In this document: positions 43,084-50,837 of the stretch, one piece after another
Layout of the letters: every line of letters starts with the position of its first letter
Numbering within the stretch: the first letter of the stretch is position 1
Notes under the pieces: model-generated
Seen by the model: only the letters and a program-made list of their open reading frames with translations
What the model was told of the DNA's origin: nothing
The model's database searches: none
Made by a program: the position numbers and the translations under genes
Assembly (NCBI RefSeq): GCF_002532045.1
Contig: NZ_NWTG01000012.1
Coordinates: 164,282 to 228,281 of the forward strand
Length of the DNA stretch: 64,000 bases
Origin: Bradyrhizobium sp. C9
GTDB taxonomy: Bacteria; Pseudomonadota; Alphaproteobacteria; Rhizobiales; Xanthobacteraceae
Direction of reading: 5' to 3'

Positions 43084-44304
43084 ATGCGATCGATTGCGGC
43101 CGCGCTCACGGCGGTCTTGTGTCTGGCTGCCGTTGGGTCCGTGCACGCGCAGGTATCCAGCGACGTGGTGCGCATCGGCGTCATCAACGACATGTCGGGA
43201 CTCTATTCCGATCTGGGAGGCGAGGGCTCGGTGGAAGCGGCCCGGCTTGCGATCGAGGATTTTGGCCCGACCGTGCTCGGCAAGAAGATCGAGCTGATAT
43301 CCGCCGACCATCAGAACAAGCCCGATATCGCCTCCGGCATCGTGCGTCGTTGGATCGACGAGAACGGCGTCGATCTGATTGCCGATGGCGGCAATTCGGC
43401 GACGGCGCTGGCCATTCAGGCCATCACCCGTGAAAAGAAGCGCATCTTTGTGATTTCCGGGCCTGGTAGTTCCGATCTGACCGGAAAGCAGTGCTCGCCC
43501 TACGGGTTTCATTTCACCTACAGCACCTACGCTGAAGCCTCCGCCGTTACCAAGGCCATGCTCAAGAAGGGCGCGGACACGTGGTTCTTCCTGACCGCGG
43601 ACTATGCCTTCGGCCATGCGCTGGAGCGTGACGCATCGAGCTTCATCACGACCGCGGGAAGCAAGGTTGTTGGCTCGGTTCGCCATCCGCTCGGTGCGTC
43701 GGACCTGTCGTCGTTCCTGCTTCAGGCACAGAACTCGAAGGCGAAAGTCATTGCATTGGCGAACGCGGGCGGCGATACGGTCAACAGCCTGAAGCAGGCT
43801 GCGGAGTTCGGCATCGGAAAATCCGCCGACCAGAACATCGTCGCTCTTCTGATGTTGATCACGGACGTGCATTCGCTCGGCCTTGAGGCGGCCCAGGGCA
43901 TCATCTACGCGACGTCGTTTTCGTGGACCCAGAACGAGGCAACCCGGACCTTCGGTCATCGCTTCATGGCGCGTCGGCACGGACAGGCGCCGACCATGAT
44001 CCAGGCCGGAGTTTACAGTGGCGTGATGCACTATTTGAAGGCCGTGCAGGCGGCTGGAACCGACGATCCCGGCGCCGTTGCGGCCGCCATGCGCAAGCTT
44101 CCGGTCAACGATTTCATGACACAGAATGCACAGATCCGCGAGGATGGGCAGGTGATGCGTTCGATGTATTTGGTCCAAGCCAAATCGCCATCCGAATCGC
44201 GCGAGCCTTGGGACTATGAAAAGGTGATCGCGACGATTTCGTCGGACGAAGCCTGGCGGCCGCTTGCGGAAGGCGGCTGTCCGCTTGTAACGAAAGCTCA
44301 GTAA
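43084..44304 (+). CDS. LivK-type solute-binding protein
   Basis: A 406-residue periplasmic binding protein with signal peptide (LTAVLCLAAVGSVHAQ). DVVRIGVINDMSGLYSDLGG and GKKIELISADHQNKPDIASG are typical, and LKQAAEFGIGKSADQNIVAL follows. No permease or ATPase gene accompanies it, so it is an orphan that must use a transporter coded elsewhere. GGGAGG precedes the ATG; it is co-oriented with the acyl-CoA dehydrogenase and probably shares its sigma-54 promoter. Confidence 0.87.
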   Translation: MRSIAAALTAVLCLAAVGSVHAQVSSDVVRIGVINDMSGLYSDLGGEGSVEAARLAIEDFGPTVLGKKIELISADHQNKPDIASGIVRRWIDENGVDLIADGGNSATALAIQAITREKKRIFVISGPGSSDLTGKQCSPYGFHFTYSTYAEASAVTKAMLKKGADTWFFLTADYAFGHALERDASSFITTAGSKVVGSVRHPLGASDLSSFLLQAQNSKAKVIALANAGGDTVNSLKQAAEFGIGKSADQNIVALLMLITDVHSLGLEAAQGIIYATSFSWTQNEATRTFGHRFMARRHGQAPTMIQAGVYSGVMHYLKAVQAAGTDDPGAVAAAMRKLPVNDFMTQNAQIREDGQVMRSMYLVQAKSPSESREPWDYEKVIATISSDEAWRPLAEGGCPLVTKAQ

Positions 44305-44334
44305 CGTTGCGTTCGAATCGTCATGCAGGCAGCT

Positions 44335-44396
44335 GAAGACATCGGCCATGGCGTCGCGGTGAAGCCAGCTTCGTCGCTGCCATGGATGACGTCTTC
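44335..44396. terminator. Long nested inverted repeat between convergent genes
   Basis: Left arm 44335-44352 and right arm 44379-44396 share GAAGAC, TC and CCATGGC with three mismatches over 18 bp; inside lies a second stem GAAGC-CA-GCTTC (44361-44372). It sits between the convergent solute-binding-protein and kinase/phosphatase genes and probably stops transcription in both directions. There is no T run. Confidence 0.45.
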
Positions 44397-44405
44397 AACA
44401 GCCCG

Positions 44406-46109
44406 CTAGTGCCGCGCCAGCAGCACCACGATGATCAGGGCCAGGATGGCGCACAGCACCTTCCAGAACGTCACGGGATCGCGGTCGTGCAGCGATTTGC
44501 GGGTCGTGACGGCGGGGCCGGCCCAGGTCGCGCCGTTTTCCAGCTCGTGCGCGAACTCGGTGGCGTCGCCGAAGCGTTGCGCGGGCTCGACGCTGAGCGC
44601 CTTGCCGATCACGGCATCGAGCCAGGCCGGCAGGTCCGGCCGATAGCGTGACAGCGGCGCCGGCTTGCCGAACCGCGGCCGCGAGAACGGCTCGATCTCG
44701 CCGAACGGATAGTTCGCGGTGAACATGCGGTAGACGGTGACGCCGAGCGCGAACAGGTCGGAGGCCTCGTCGCCGGCCTTGCCGCCGAACAGCTCGGGCG
44801 CCATGTAGCTCGCGGTGCCCGGAATGTCCTCGGCGGGAAAATCCTCCAGCAGCGGCACCCGCGCGACGCCGAGGTCGACCAGGCGCAATCCGCCGTCTTT
44901 CAGCAGGATCACGTTATCGGGCTTGATGTCGCGATGGATGATGCCGGCGCGGTGCAGCGCCGTGACCGCGCGCACCAGCTTGGTCGCGATCGCGATCCCC
45001 TCCGTGAGCGACAGCCGCGGCGCATGGTTGAGCCGCTGCTCCAGCGTTTCGCCCTCATAGAGCGGCATCGCCGAATAGAGCCTGGTCTGCCGCTCCGCCG
45101 GCACCTCGATGATCTCGCCGATCCACAGGCTGCGCACGCGGGCGGCGACCCAGGCCTCGCGCACGAAGGCGAGCCGGTAGGACCCTTCGCTGGCGACCCG
45201 CGGATGCGGAAACTTCAGCACGACCTCGCGTCCGGCGCGCTTGTCGGTGGCCTTGAACAGGCGGCTGTAGCGTCCGTCGGACAGCACGTCGTGGAGCGCA
45301 AAATCGTCGATCGTATCGCCGCTCTCCGGCAGATCGAGGATCGGCAAGGTCGCGATCGCGTGGGTGAGATCGTCGCGGTCCGCCGGCGGCAGGTCGACGA
45401 CGTCGAGCACCAGTGCGGTCGTGTTGTCGCTGCTGCCGGCCGCGAGCGCGGCTTCGACAATGCTGCGCGCCGATTCGTCGGGCGGCGTGCGCTCCTCGAG
45501 CAGTTGCTGGAGGCGGGAATCGCCGAGCGCGCCGTGAACCCCATCGCTGCAGATCAGGAGACGATCATGTTGCCGTAGCCCGGTCGAAGTGTAGTCGAAG
45601 CGGGCGAACTCCTCGAAACCGATGGCACGGTTGAGCATGTGAGCGAGGTCGCCGCGGCCGGCGATGTGGTCCTGCGTCAGGCGTTCCAGCCGCCCGTCGC
45701 TGAGACGGTAGCAGCGGGTGTCGCCGATATGGATCACATGGCATTGCCGCCGCGACAGGATGATGGATGAGAATGCGCAGGCCATGCCGCTGCGTGCGGC
45801 ATCGACTCGGCCCTGTCCGTAGATCCAGCTGTTGGCGGCTTCCAGCGCACGCGCGGCGCGGCGGCGGACCCCGAGCGTCTCGGGCAGCGAATAATAGGCG
45901 TCGATGAAGCTGCGGACCGCGACCTCGGCGGCCTCGCGTCCGCCCATGTGGCCGCCGACGCCGTCGGCGACCGCGGCCACCACGTCGCGGTGCAGCGCGC
46001 CCGGCTGGCCGAGGCAGGCCGCGACGTAGTCCTCATTGGCGGTGCGCTTGCCGATCTCGCTGGCGAAACCGACGCGTACGCCCAGATCGTGTTGCGCGCC
46101 GGTCGCCAC
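44406..46109 (-). CDS. Fused PP2C phosphatase / Ser-Thr protein kinase
   Basis: A 567-residue two-domain signalling protein. Residues about 10-240 are a PP2C phosphatase: AVADGVGGHMGGREAA (near 47), HIGDTRCYRLSDG, ICSDGVHGAL (187) and GSSDNTTAL (225). Residues about 268-525 are an Hanks-type kinase: lysine in VVLKFPHP (K299), catalytic loop HRDIKPDN (392-399), DLG in place of DFG (412-414) and APE (437-439). The glycine loop is degenerate (LSDGRYSRLFKA). A single membrane segment ends the protein (LCAILALIIVVLLA). It is next to narK and near nirBD-nasA, as in Pseudomonas, so it probably tunes nitrate assimilation by phosphorylation. Confidence 0.93.
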   Translation of the reverse strand: MATGAQHDLGVRVGFASEIGKRTANEDYVAACLGQPGALHRDVVAAVADGVGGHMGGREAAEVAVRSFIDAYYSLPETLGVRRRAARALEAANSWIYGQGRVDAARSGMACAFSSIILSRRQCHVIHIGDTRCYRLSDGRLERLTQDHIAGRGDLAHMLNRAIGFEEFARFDYTSTGLRQHDRLLICSDGVHGALGDSRLQQLLEERTPPDESARSIVEAALAAGSSDNTTALVLDVVDLPPADRDDLTHAIATLPILDLPESGDTIDDFALHDVLSDGRYSRLFKATDKRAGREVVLKFPHPRVASEGSYRLAFVREAWVAARVRSLWIGEIIEVPAERQTRLYSAMPLYEGETLEQRLNHAPRLSLTEGIAIATKLVRAVTALHRAGIIHRDIKPDNVILLKDGGLRLVDLGVARVPLLEDFPAEDIPGTASYMAPELFGGKAGDEASDLFALGVTVYRMFTANYPFGEIEPFSRPRFGKPAPLSRYRPDLPAWLDAVIGKALSVEPAQRFGDATEFAHELENGATWAGPAVTTRKSLHDRDPVTFWKVLCAILALIIVVLLARH

Positions 46110-46138
46110 GTCTCAACCCGTCCTCTCGGAGCGAGCCC

Positions 46139-47398
46139 TCAGACGCGCGCTCCCGACACCGCGCCCCAGGTGGTGCGCCAGCGGACCTTGACCATCGCAA
46201 GTCCGATGAAGCCAAGCAACGCCAGCGCGCCGAAGAACAGGAAGCCGGCGCCGAAGCCGCCGGTCGTGCCCTTGGCGAAGCCGAGCGTCTGGGCGAGGAA
46301 GAAGCCGCCGATGCCGCCGGCGCAGCCGACCAGCCCGGTCATCAGGCCGATCTCGTGGCGGAAGCGCAGCGGGATCAGCTGGAAAACCGCGCCATTGCCC
46401 ATGCCGAGCGCCAGCACGCCGATCGAAAACAGCAGCACCGAGATCCAGGCGATGCGCGGCAACTCGGTCAACGCCCAGCCGCCCGCAGCCGGTGCAGTCG
46501 GCCCCTCCGGCATGAAGGCGATGACGAGATAGGCCGCGACCACGACGCCGAACAGGATCGACAGCGAACGAATGCCGCCGATGCGGTCGGCGATCATGCC
46601 GCCCACGGGGCGGAAGCCCGAGCCGAACGCGACGATCAGCGCGACCAGCATGCCGGCCGCCACGCCCGAGACGTGATACTGCACGGTGAAATAGAGTGGC
46701 AGGGCGTTGGCGAGGCCGACGAAGCCGCCGAAGGTGATGAAGTAGAAGAACATGAACCAACGGCTGTCGGAATCCTTCAGCAGCGCGCCGTAGGCTTTCA
46801 GCGAGATCTTCTTGCGCTCGCCCGGCGCGTCCTTGGCCGCGAGGGAATAATAGGCGAGCACCATCAGCATCGGGATCAGGAGGCAGCCGAACACGGCCTG
46901 CCAGCCCCAATGTTCGGCGATGCTCGGCGCGAGCAGCGTGTCGAGCACGACGCCCATATTGCCGGCGCCGGCGATCCCCATGACCACGCCCTGATATTGC
47001 GGCGGATACCAGCGGCTGGCCTGGGGCAGGGCGACCGCGAAGGAGGCGCCGCCGACGCCGAGCGCGAGCCCGAACAGCTCGATCGCGAGCTTGCTAGTCA
47101 GCCCGAAATGCCAGACCGATGCGGTGGCAGCGATCACGACGAGCTGGGCGATGATGCCGGTGCGCTTGGCGCCGATGATGTCGGCGAGAATGCCCATCGG
47201 CACGCGGAGCAGCGCGCCGGCAAGCACGGGAATGGCGACCAGGGTGAACTTCTCGTTCACGGCCAGATTCATGTCGCGCGCGATGTAGACGATCAGCGGT
47301 CCGAGCGCGACCCACGCCATGAAACTGATATCGAAGTACAGGAACGCGGCGAGCAGGGTCGGCCAGTGACCTGCCTTCTTGAACTCGGCTAGCTTCAT
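46139..47398 (-). CDS. narK: Nitrate/nitrite transporter, NarK family (MFS)
   Basis: About 420 residues with 12 membrane segments. AGHWPTLLAAFLYFDISFMAW is the standard N terminus of this family, GIAGAGNMGVVLDTLLAPS and GLVGCAGGIGGFFLAQTLG are the two nitrate-signature regions (glycine-rich). I start at MKLAEFKK (47398), where similarity begins; a frame to ATG 47449 adds 17 residues without a better ribosome site. It precedes the kinase/phosphatase gene by 29 bp on the same strand and is divergent from nirBD-nasA. Confidence 0.9.
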   Translation of the reverse strand: MKLAEFKKAGHWPTLLAAFLYFDISFMAWVALGPLIVYIARDMNLAVNEKFTLVAIPVLAGALLRVPMGILADIIGAKRTGIIAQLVVIAATASVWHFGLTSKLAIELFGLALGVGGASFAVALPQASRWYPPQYQGVVMGIAGAGNMGVVLDTLLAPSIAEHWGWQAVFGCLLIPMLMVLAYYSLAAKDAPGERKKISLKAYGALLKDSDSRWFMFFYFITFGGFVGLANALPLYFTVQYHVSGVAAGMLVALIVAFGSGFRPVGGMIADRIGGIRSLSILFGVVVAAYLVIAFMPEGPTAPAAGGWALTELPRIAWISVLLFSIGVLALGMGNGAVFQLIPLRFRHEIGLMTGLVGCAGGIGGFFLAQTLGFAKGTTGGFGAGFLFFGALALLGFIGLAMVKVRWRTTWGAVSGARV

Positions 47399-47873
47399 CG
47401 CAAGCGTCTCGCGCTGATGCGGCGGAGACGGCCGTACACGTGCGGTCATCTCGGGCGCAGATAAATCGAATGTGGGTGAATGCGTAAGCGCGCTCGCCGT
47501 TGAGACGCACTCCGTCGAGAATTGAGGTCAGCAATTTGCGTGCCATCGAATCGATCGCGTCGCTTTGCCTTGCAGTCGCAAGAAGTTGCCGCGAGATCGC
47601 GAACCAGGTTCGGCGATCGGAATTGGCGTGGCTTGCGGCAAGCGCCGCCGCGCAAACGCGCACGCTGATGCTTTATTGTGCGATGCGTCGCGCGCGTGCG
47701 ATGGCGCATCAATTGCGGGTTCACGATTGCGGCCGCGGCCGCTGATGCTGTGATGCACAAGAGATCATCGGCGTGGCTAAAAATTCGGCCAGCCCGCCGC
47801 GCGCCGCGGCATCAGGTACATGTGAGGTCGCATAAAAGCCTTTGATTTTGCTGCCAGATTCGTCCGCGCCGAA

Positions 47874-47889
47874 TTGGCACGCGTTTTGA
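47874..47889 (+). promoter_or_regulatory. Sigma-54-like promoter of nirB
   Basis: TTGGCACGCGTTTTGA fits TGGCACG-N4-TTGC with GG and the last pair exactly 10 bases apart, but the -12 element is GA instead of GC. Nitrogen-assimilation operons are usually transcribed this way under NtrC, which supports the call. The leader would be about 130 nt. Confidence 0.6.
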
Positions 47890-47991
47890 ATATCAATTGA
47901 TAACGGAACATCGGTCGTCATCGAAGACGGTCTGCGCCCGCGGCTGGGCTTCCTACAACTCCAAACCTTTATCGGTGCCCATCAACGACGC

Positions 47992-48008
47992 ACGCAGCGT
48001 CGCTGCGT
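47992..48008 (+). promoter_or_regulatory. Palindrome in the nirB leader
   Basis: ACGCAGCG (47992-47999) and CGCTGCGT (48001-48008) form a perfect 8-bp inverted repeat around one base; in RNA it would fold as a stem with a CGTCG loop. It lies 27 bases before the nirB start and could act in antitermination or translational control. No T run follows. Confidence 0.4.
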
Positions 48009-48035
48009 AGCGCCGTCGGAATTGAAAGGCAGACC

Positions 48036-50495
48036 ATGCTCGACAAAGTGACCAAGCAGAAGCTCGTGGTGATCGGCAACGGGATGGCCGGCATCCGCAC
48101 GGTCGAGGCGCTGCTCGAGCGCGCCCCCGATCTCTACGACATCACGGTGTTCGGCTCCGAGCCCTACGGCAACTACAACCGAATCCTGCTGTCGCCGGTG
48201 CTCGCCGGCGAGAAGACCGTCGACGACATCATGCTCAACACCGTCGACTGGTATGAGGACAACAACATCACGCTGCGCAAGGGCGAGACGATCAGCATGA
48301 TCGATCGCCGCACCTGCGAAGTCGTCACCGATGCCGGCGATCGCGTTCCCTATGACCGTCTGTTGATCGCAACCGGCTCAAATCCGATCATGCTGCCGCT
48401 GCCGGGCAAGGAGCTGCCGGGCGTGATCGGGTTCCGCGACATCTACGACGTCGACCGCATGATCAAGGCCTCGACCAATTATCGCAACGCCGTCGTGATC
48501 GGCGGCGGCCTGTTGGGCCTCGAAGCCGCCAACGGGCTGATGAAACGCGGCATGAACGTTACGGTCGTGCATCTGCTCGACACCCTGATGGAGCGTCAGC
48601 TCGATCCGGTCGCCGGTGGTCTCTTGCGCAAGTCGCTGGAAGAGCGCGGCATGGTGTTCAAGATGCCGGCGCAGACCCAGGCGATCCTGGGCGAGGACCG
48701 CGTTACCGGCGTGCGCTTCGGCGACGGCACCGAGCTTGCGGCCGATCTCGTGGTGATGGCGGTCGGCATCCGTCCGAATTTCGAGCTCGCCAAGAAGGCC
48801 GGGCTCTATTGCGAACGCGGCATCGTCGTCTCCGACACCATGCAGACCTATGACGGCCGCATCTATGCGGTCGGCGAGTGCGTGCAGCACCGCCGCCAGA
48901 CCTACGGTCTCGTCGCGCCGCTGTTCGACCAGGCCAAGGTTTGCGCCAACCACCTCGCGATGAAGGGCTTTGCCACCTATGACGGCTCGGTCACCTCGAC
49001 CAAGCTGAAGGTCACCGGCATCGACCTGTTCTCGGCCGGCGACTTCGCGCCGGGGCCGGACAAGGAGGAGATCGTGCTGCAGGACGCCAATCGCGGCGTC
49101 TACAAGCGCATCATCCTGAAGGACAAGAAGATCGTCGGTGCCGTGCTCTATGGCGACACCATCGATGGCCCCTGGTACTTCCAGCATCTGCGCGACGGCA
49201 CCGACGTCTCGCACATGCGCGAGCGCCTGGTGTTTGGCGCCGCCAATCTGGGCGACGGCGGCGTCAACGGCCAGAACTCGGTTGCCGCGATGAGCGACGA
49301 GACCGAGATCTGCGGCTGCAACGGCGTCTGCAAGGGCGCGATCGTCAAGGCGATCTCCGAGAAGAAGCTGTTCACGCTCGACGACGTCCGCGCCCATACC
49401 AAGGCGTCGTCGTCCTGCGGGTCGTGCACCGGTCTGGTCGAGCAGGTGCTGGCGTTCACGCTCGGCGGTGACTATTCGGCGGCGCCGAAGGTCAAGCCGC
49501 TGTGCAAGTGCACCGATCACAGCCACGACGACGTCCGCCGCGTCATCGTCGAGCAGCAGCTCAAGACCATTCCCGCGGTCATGCGCTTCATGGAGTGGAA
49601 GACGCTCAACGGCTGCCACTCCTGCCGTCCGGCGCTGAACTACTACCTGCTCGCGACCTGGCCGGGCGAGTACCGCGACGACCAGCAGTCGCGCTTCATC
49701 AATGAGCGCGTCCACGCCAACATCCAGAAGGACGGCACCTATTCGGTGGTGCCGCGGATGTGGGGCGGCGTCACCACGCCGAGCGAGCTGCGCGCCATCG
49801 CCGATGTTGCCGAGAAGTTCAACATCCCGACGGTGAAGGTCACCGGCGGCCAGCGCATCGACCTGCTCGGCGTCAAGAAGGAGGACCTTCCGGCGGTGTG
49901 GGCCGATCTCAACGACGCCGGCATGGTGTCGGGCCATGCCTACGCCAAGGGCCTGCGCACGGTGAAGACCTGCGTCGGCTCGGAATGGTGCCGGTTCGGC
50001 ACCCAGGACTCCACCGGTCTCGGCGTCAAGCTCGAGAAGTTCATGTGGGGTTCCTGGACGCCGGCCAAGGTCAAGCTCGGCGTCTCCGGCTGCCCGCGCA
50101 ACTGCGCGGAGGCGACCTGCAAGGACGTCGGCGTGGTCTGCGTCGATTCCGGTTACGAGATCCATTTCGCCGGCGCTGCGGGCTTGCACATCAAGGGCAC
50201 CGAGTTCCTGACCAAGGTCGAGACCGAGGACGAGACGCTCGAGGTGATCGTGGCGCTGACCCAGCTCTACCGCGAGGAGGGCTGGTATCTGGAGCGCATG
50301 TACAAATGGTGCGACCGCGTCGGTCTGGAGCAGATCAGGAAGCGGGTGGTCGACGACATCGCCAACCGCAAGGCGCTGTTCGCCCGCTTTGCCCATTCGC
50401 AGCAGTTCGCGCAGACCGATCCGTGGGCCGAGCGCGCCAGCCGCGGCGTCGACCGCAACGAGTTCGCGCCTCTCGCCGAATTGGAGCTCGCATGA
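48036..50495 (+). CDS. nirB: Assimilatory nitrite reductase (NADH), large subunit
   Basis: An 819-residue enzyme reducing nitrite to ammonium. The N-terminal pyridine-nucleotide/FAD domain has LVVIGNGMAGIRTVEALLER and VVIGGGLLGLEAANGL. Two BFD-like [2Fe-2S] segments follow (EICGCNGVCKGAIV with SSCGSCTGLVEQ; KCTDHSHDDV with GCHSCRPALNYY). The C-terminal sirohaem/[4Fe-4S] site has TCVGSEWCRFGTQ and SGCPRNCAEATCKDVG. AAAGG precedes the ATG, and the stop overlaps nirD. Length and domain order are normal for NirB. Confidence 0.97.
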   Translation: MLDKVTKQKLVVIGNGMAGIRTVEALLERAPDLYDITVFGSEPYGNYNRILLSPVLAGEKTVDDIMLNTVDWYEDNNITLRKGETISMIDRRTCEVVTDAGDRVPYDRLLIATGSNPIMLPLPGKELPGVIGFRDIYDVDRMIKASTNYRNAVVIGGGLLGLEAANGLMKRGMNVTVVHLLDTLMERQLDPVAGGLLRKSLEERGMVFKMPAQTQAILGEDRVTGVRFGDGTELAADLVVMAVGIRPNFELAKKAGLYCERGIVVSDTMQTYDGRIYAVGECVQHRRQTYGLVAPLFDQAKVCANHLAMKGFATYDGSVTSTKLKVTGIDLFSAGDFAPGPDKEEIVLQDANRGVYKRIILKDKKIVGAVLYGDTIDGPWYFQHLRDGTDVSHMRERLVFGAANLGDGGVNGQNSVAAMSDETEICGCNGVCKGAIVKAISEKKLFTLDDVRAHTKASSSCGSCTGLVEQVLAFTLGGDYSAAPKVKPLCKCTDHSHDDVRRVIVEQQLKTIPAVMRFMEWKTLNGCHSCRPALNYYLLATWPGEYRDDQQSRFINERVHANIQKDGTYSVVPRMWGGVTTPSELRAIADVAEKFNIPTVKVTGGQRIDLLGVKKEDLPAVWADLNDAGMVSGHAYAKGLRTVKTCVGSEWCRFGTQDSTGLGVKLEKFMWGSWTPAKVKLGVSGCPRNCAEATCKDVGVVCVDSGYEIHFAGAAGLHIKGTEFLTKVETEDETLEVIVALTQLYREEGWYLERMYKWCDRVGLEQIRKRVVDDIANRKALFARFAHSQQFAQTDPWAERASRGVDRNEFAPLAELELA

Positions 50496-50821
50496 CCAGC
50501 TGGATCGAAATCGGCGCGCTCGACGACATTCCGCGGCTCGGCTCGCGCGTGGTGCGCACCCCTAGCGGCAACATCGCGGTGTTCCGGACCGAGAGCGACG
50601 AGGTGTTTGCGCTCGACGATCGTTGCCCGCACAAGGGTGGGCCGCTCTCGCAGGGCATCGTGCACAACAAGCGCGTGACCTGTCCGCTGCATAATTTCGT
50701 CATCGAGCTCGCGAACGGGCAGGCGGTCGCGCCCGATGAAGGCTGCACGCATACCCATCCGGCCAAGGTCGAGAACGGCGTTGTCTGGCTGTCGGTGCGG
50801 CAGGCGGCTGCGGTGAGCTGA
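50492..50821 (+). CDS. nirD: Nitrite reductase small subunit with Rieske cluster
   Basis: A 109-residue Rieske-fold protein. The [2Fe-2S] ligands are complete: C45-x-H47 (DRCPHKGG) and C64-x2-H67 (VTCPLHNFV). E. coli NirD lacks these ligands, so this is the assimilatory form carrying a real cluster. ATGA overlap with nirB and 16 bp to nasA place all three in one operon. It should help electron transfer within the NirBD complex. Confidence 0.95.
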   Translation: MTSWIEIGALDDIPRLGSRVVRTPSGNIAVFRTESDEVFALDDRCPHKGGPLSQGIVHNKRVTCPLHNFVIELANGQAVAPDEGCTHTHPAKVENGVVWLSVRQAAAVS

Positions 50822-50837
50822 GCGGTTAGGTCAGGCA

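Larger units (their letters stand above)
47399..48035. promoter_or_regulatory. Divergent narK / nirB control region
   Basis: About 590-640 bases with no convincing gene. The short frames seen in it are poorly coded and on both strands. It contains a sigma-54-like promoter at 47874-47889 and a leader palindrome at 47992-48008 facing nirB. The stretch from about 47760 to 47930 is AT-richer, as expected for control DNA. I saw no clear NtrC pair (TGCACCA type) and no recognisable narK promoter. Confidence 0.6.

Noticed and set aside
41250..43193. 647-residue frame antisense to the acyl-CoA dehydrogenase
   Set aside because: Extends over two real genes on the plus strand and lacks any recognisable domain.
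48378..50396. 672-residue frame antisense to nirB
   Set aside because: A shadow of nirB; no motif, no ribosome site, typical reverse-frame composition.
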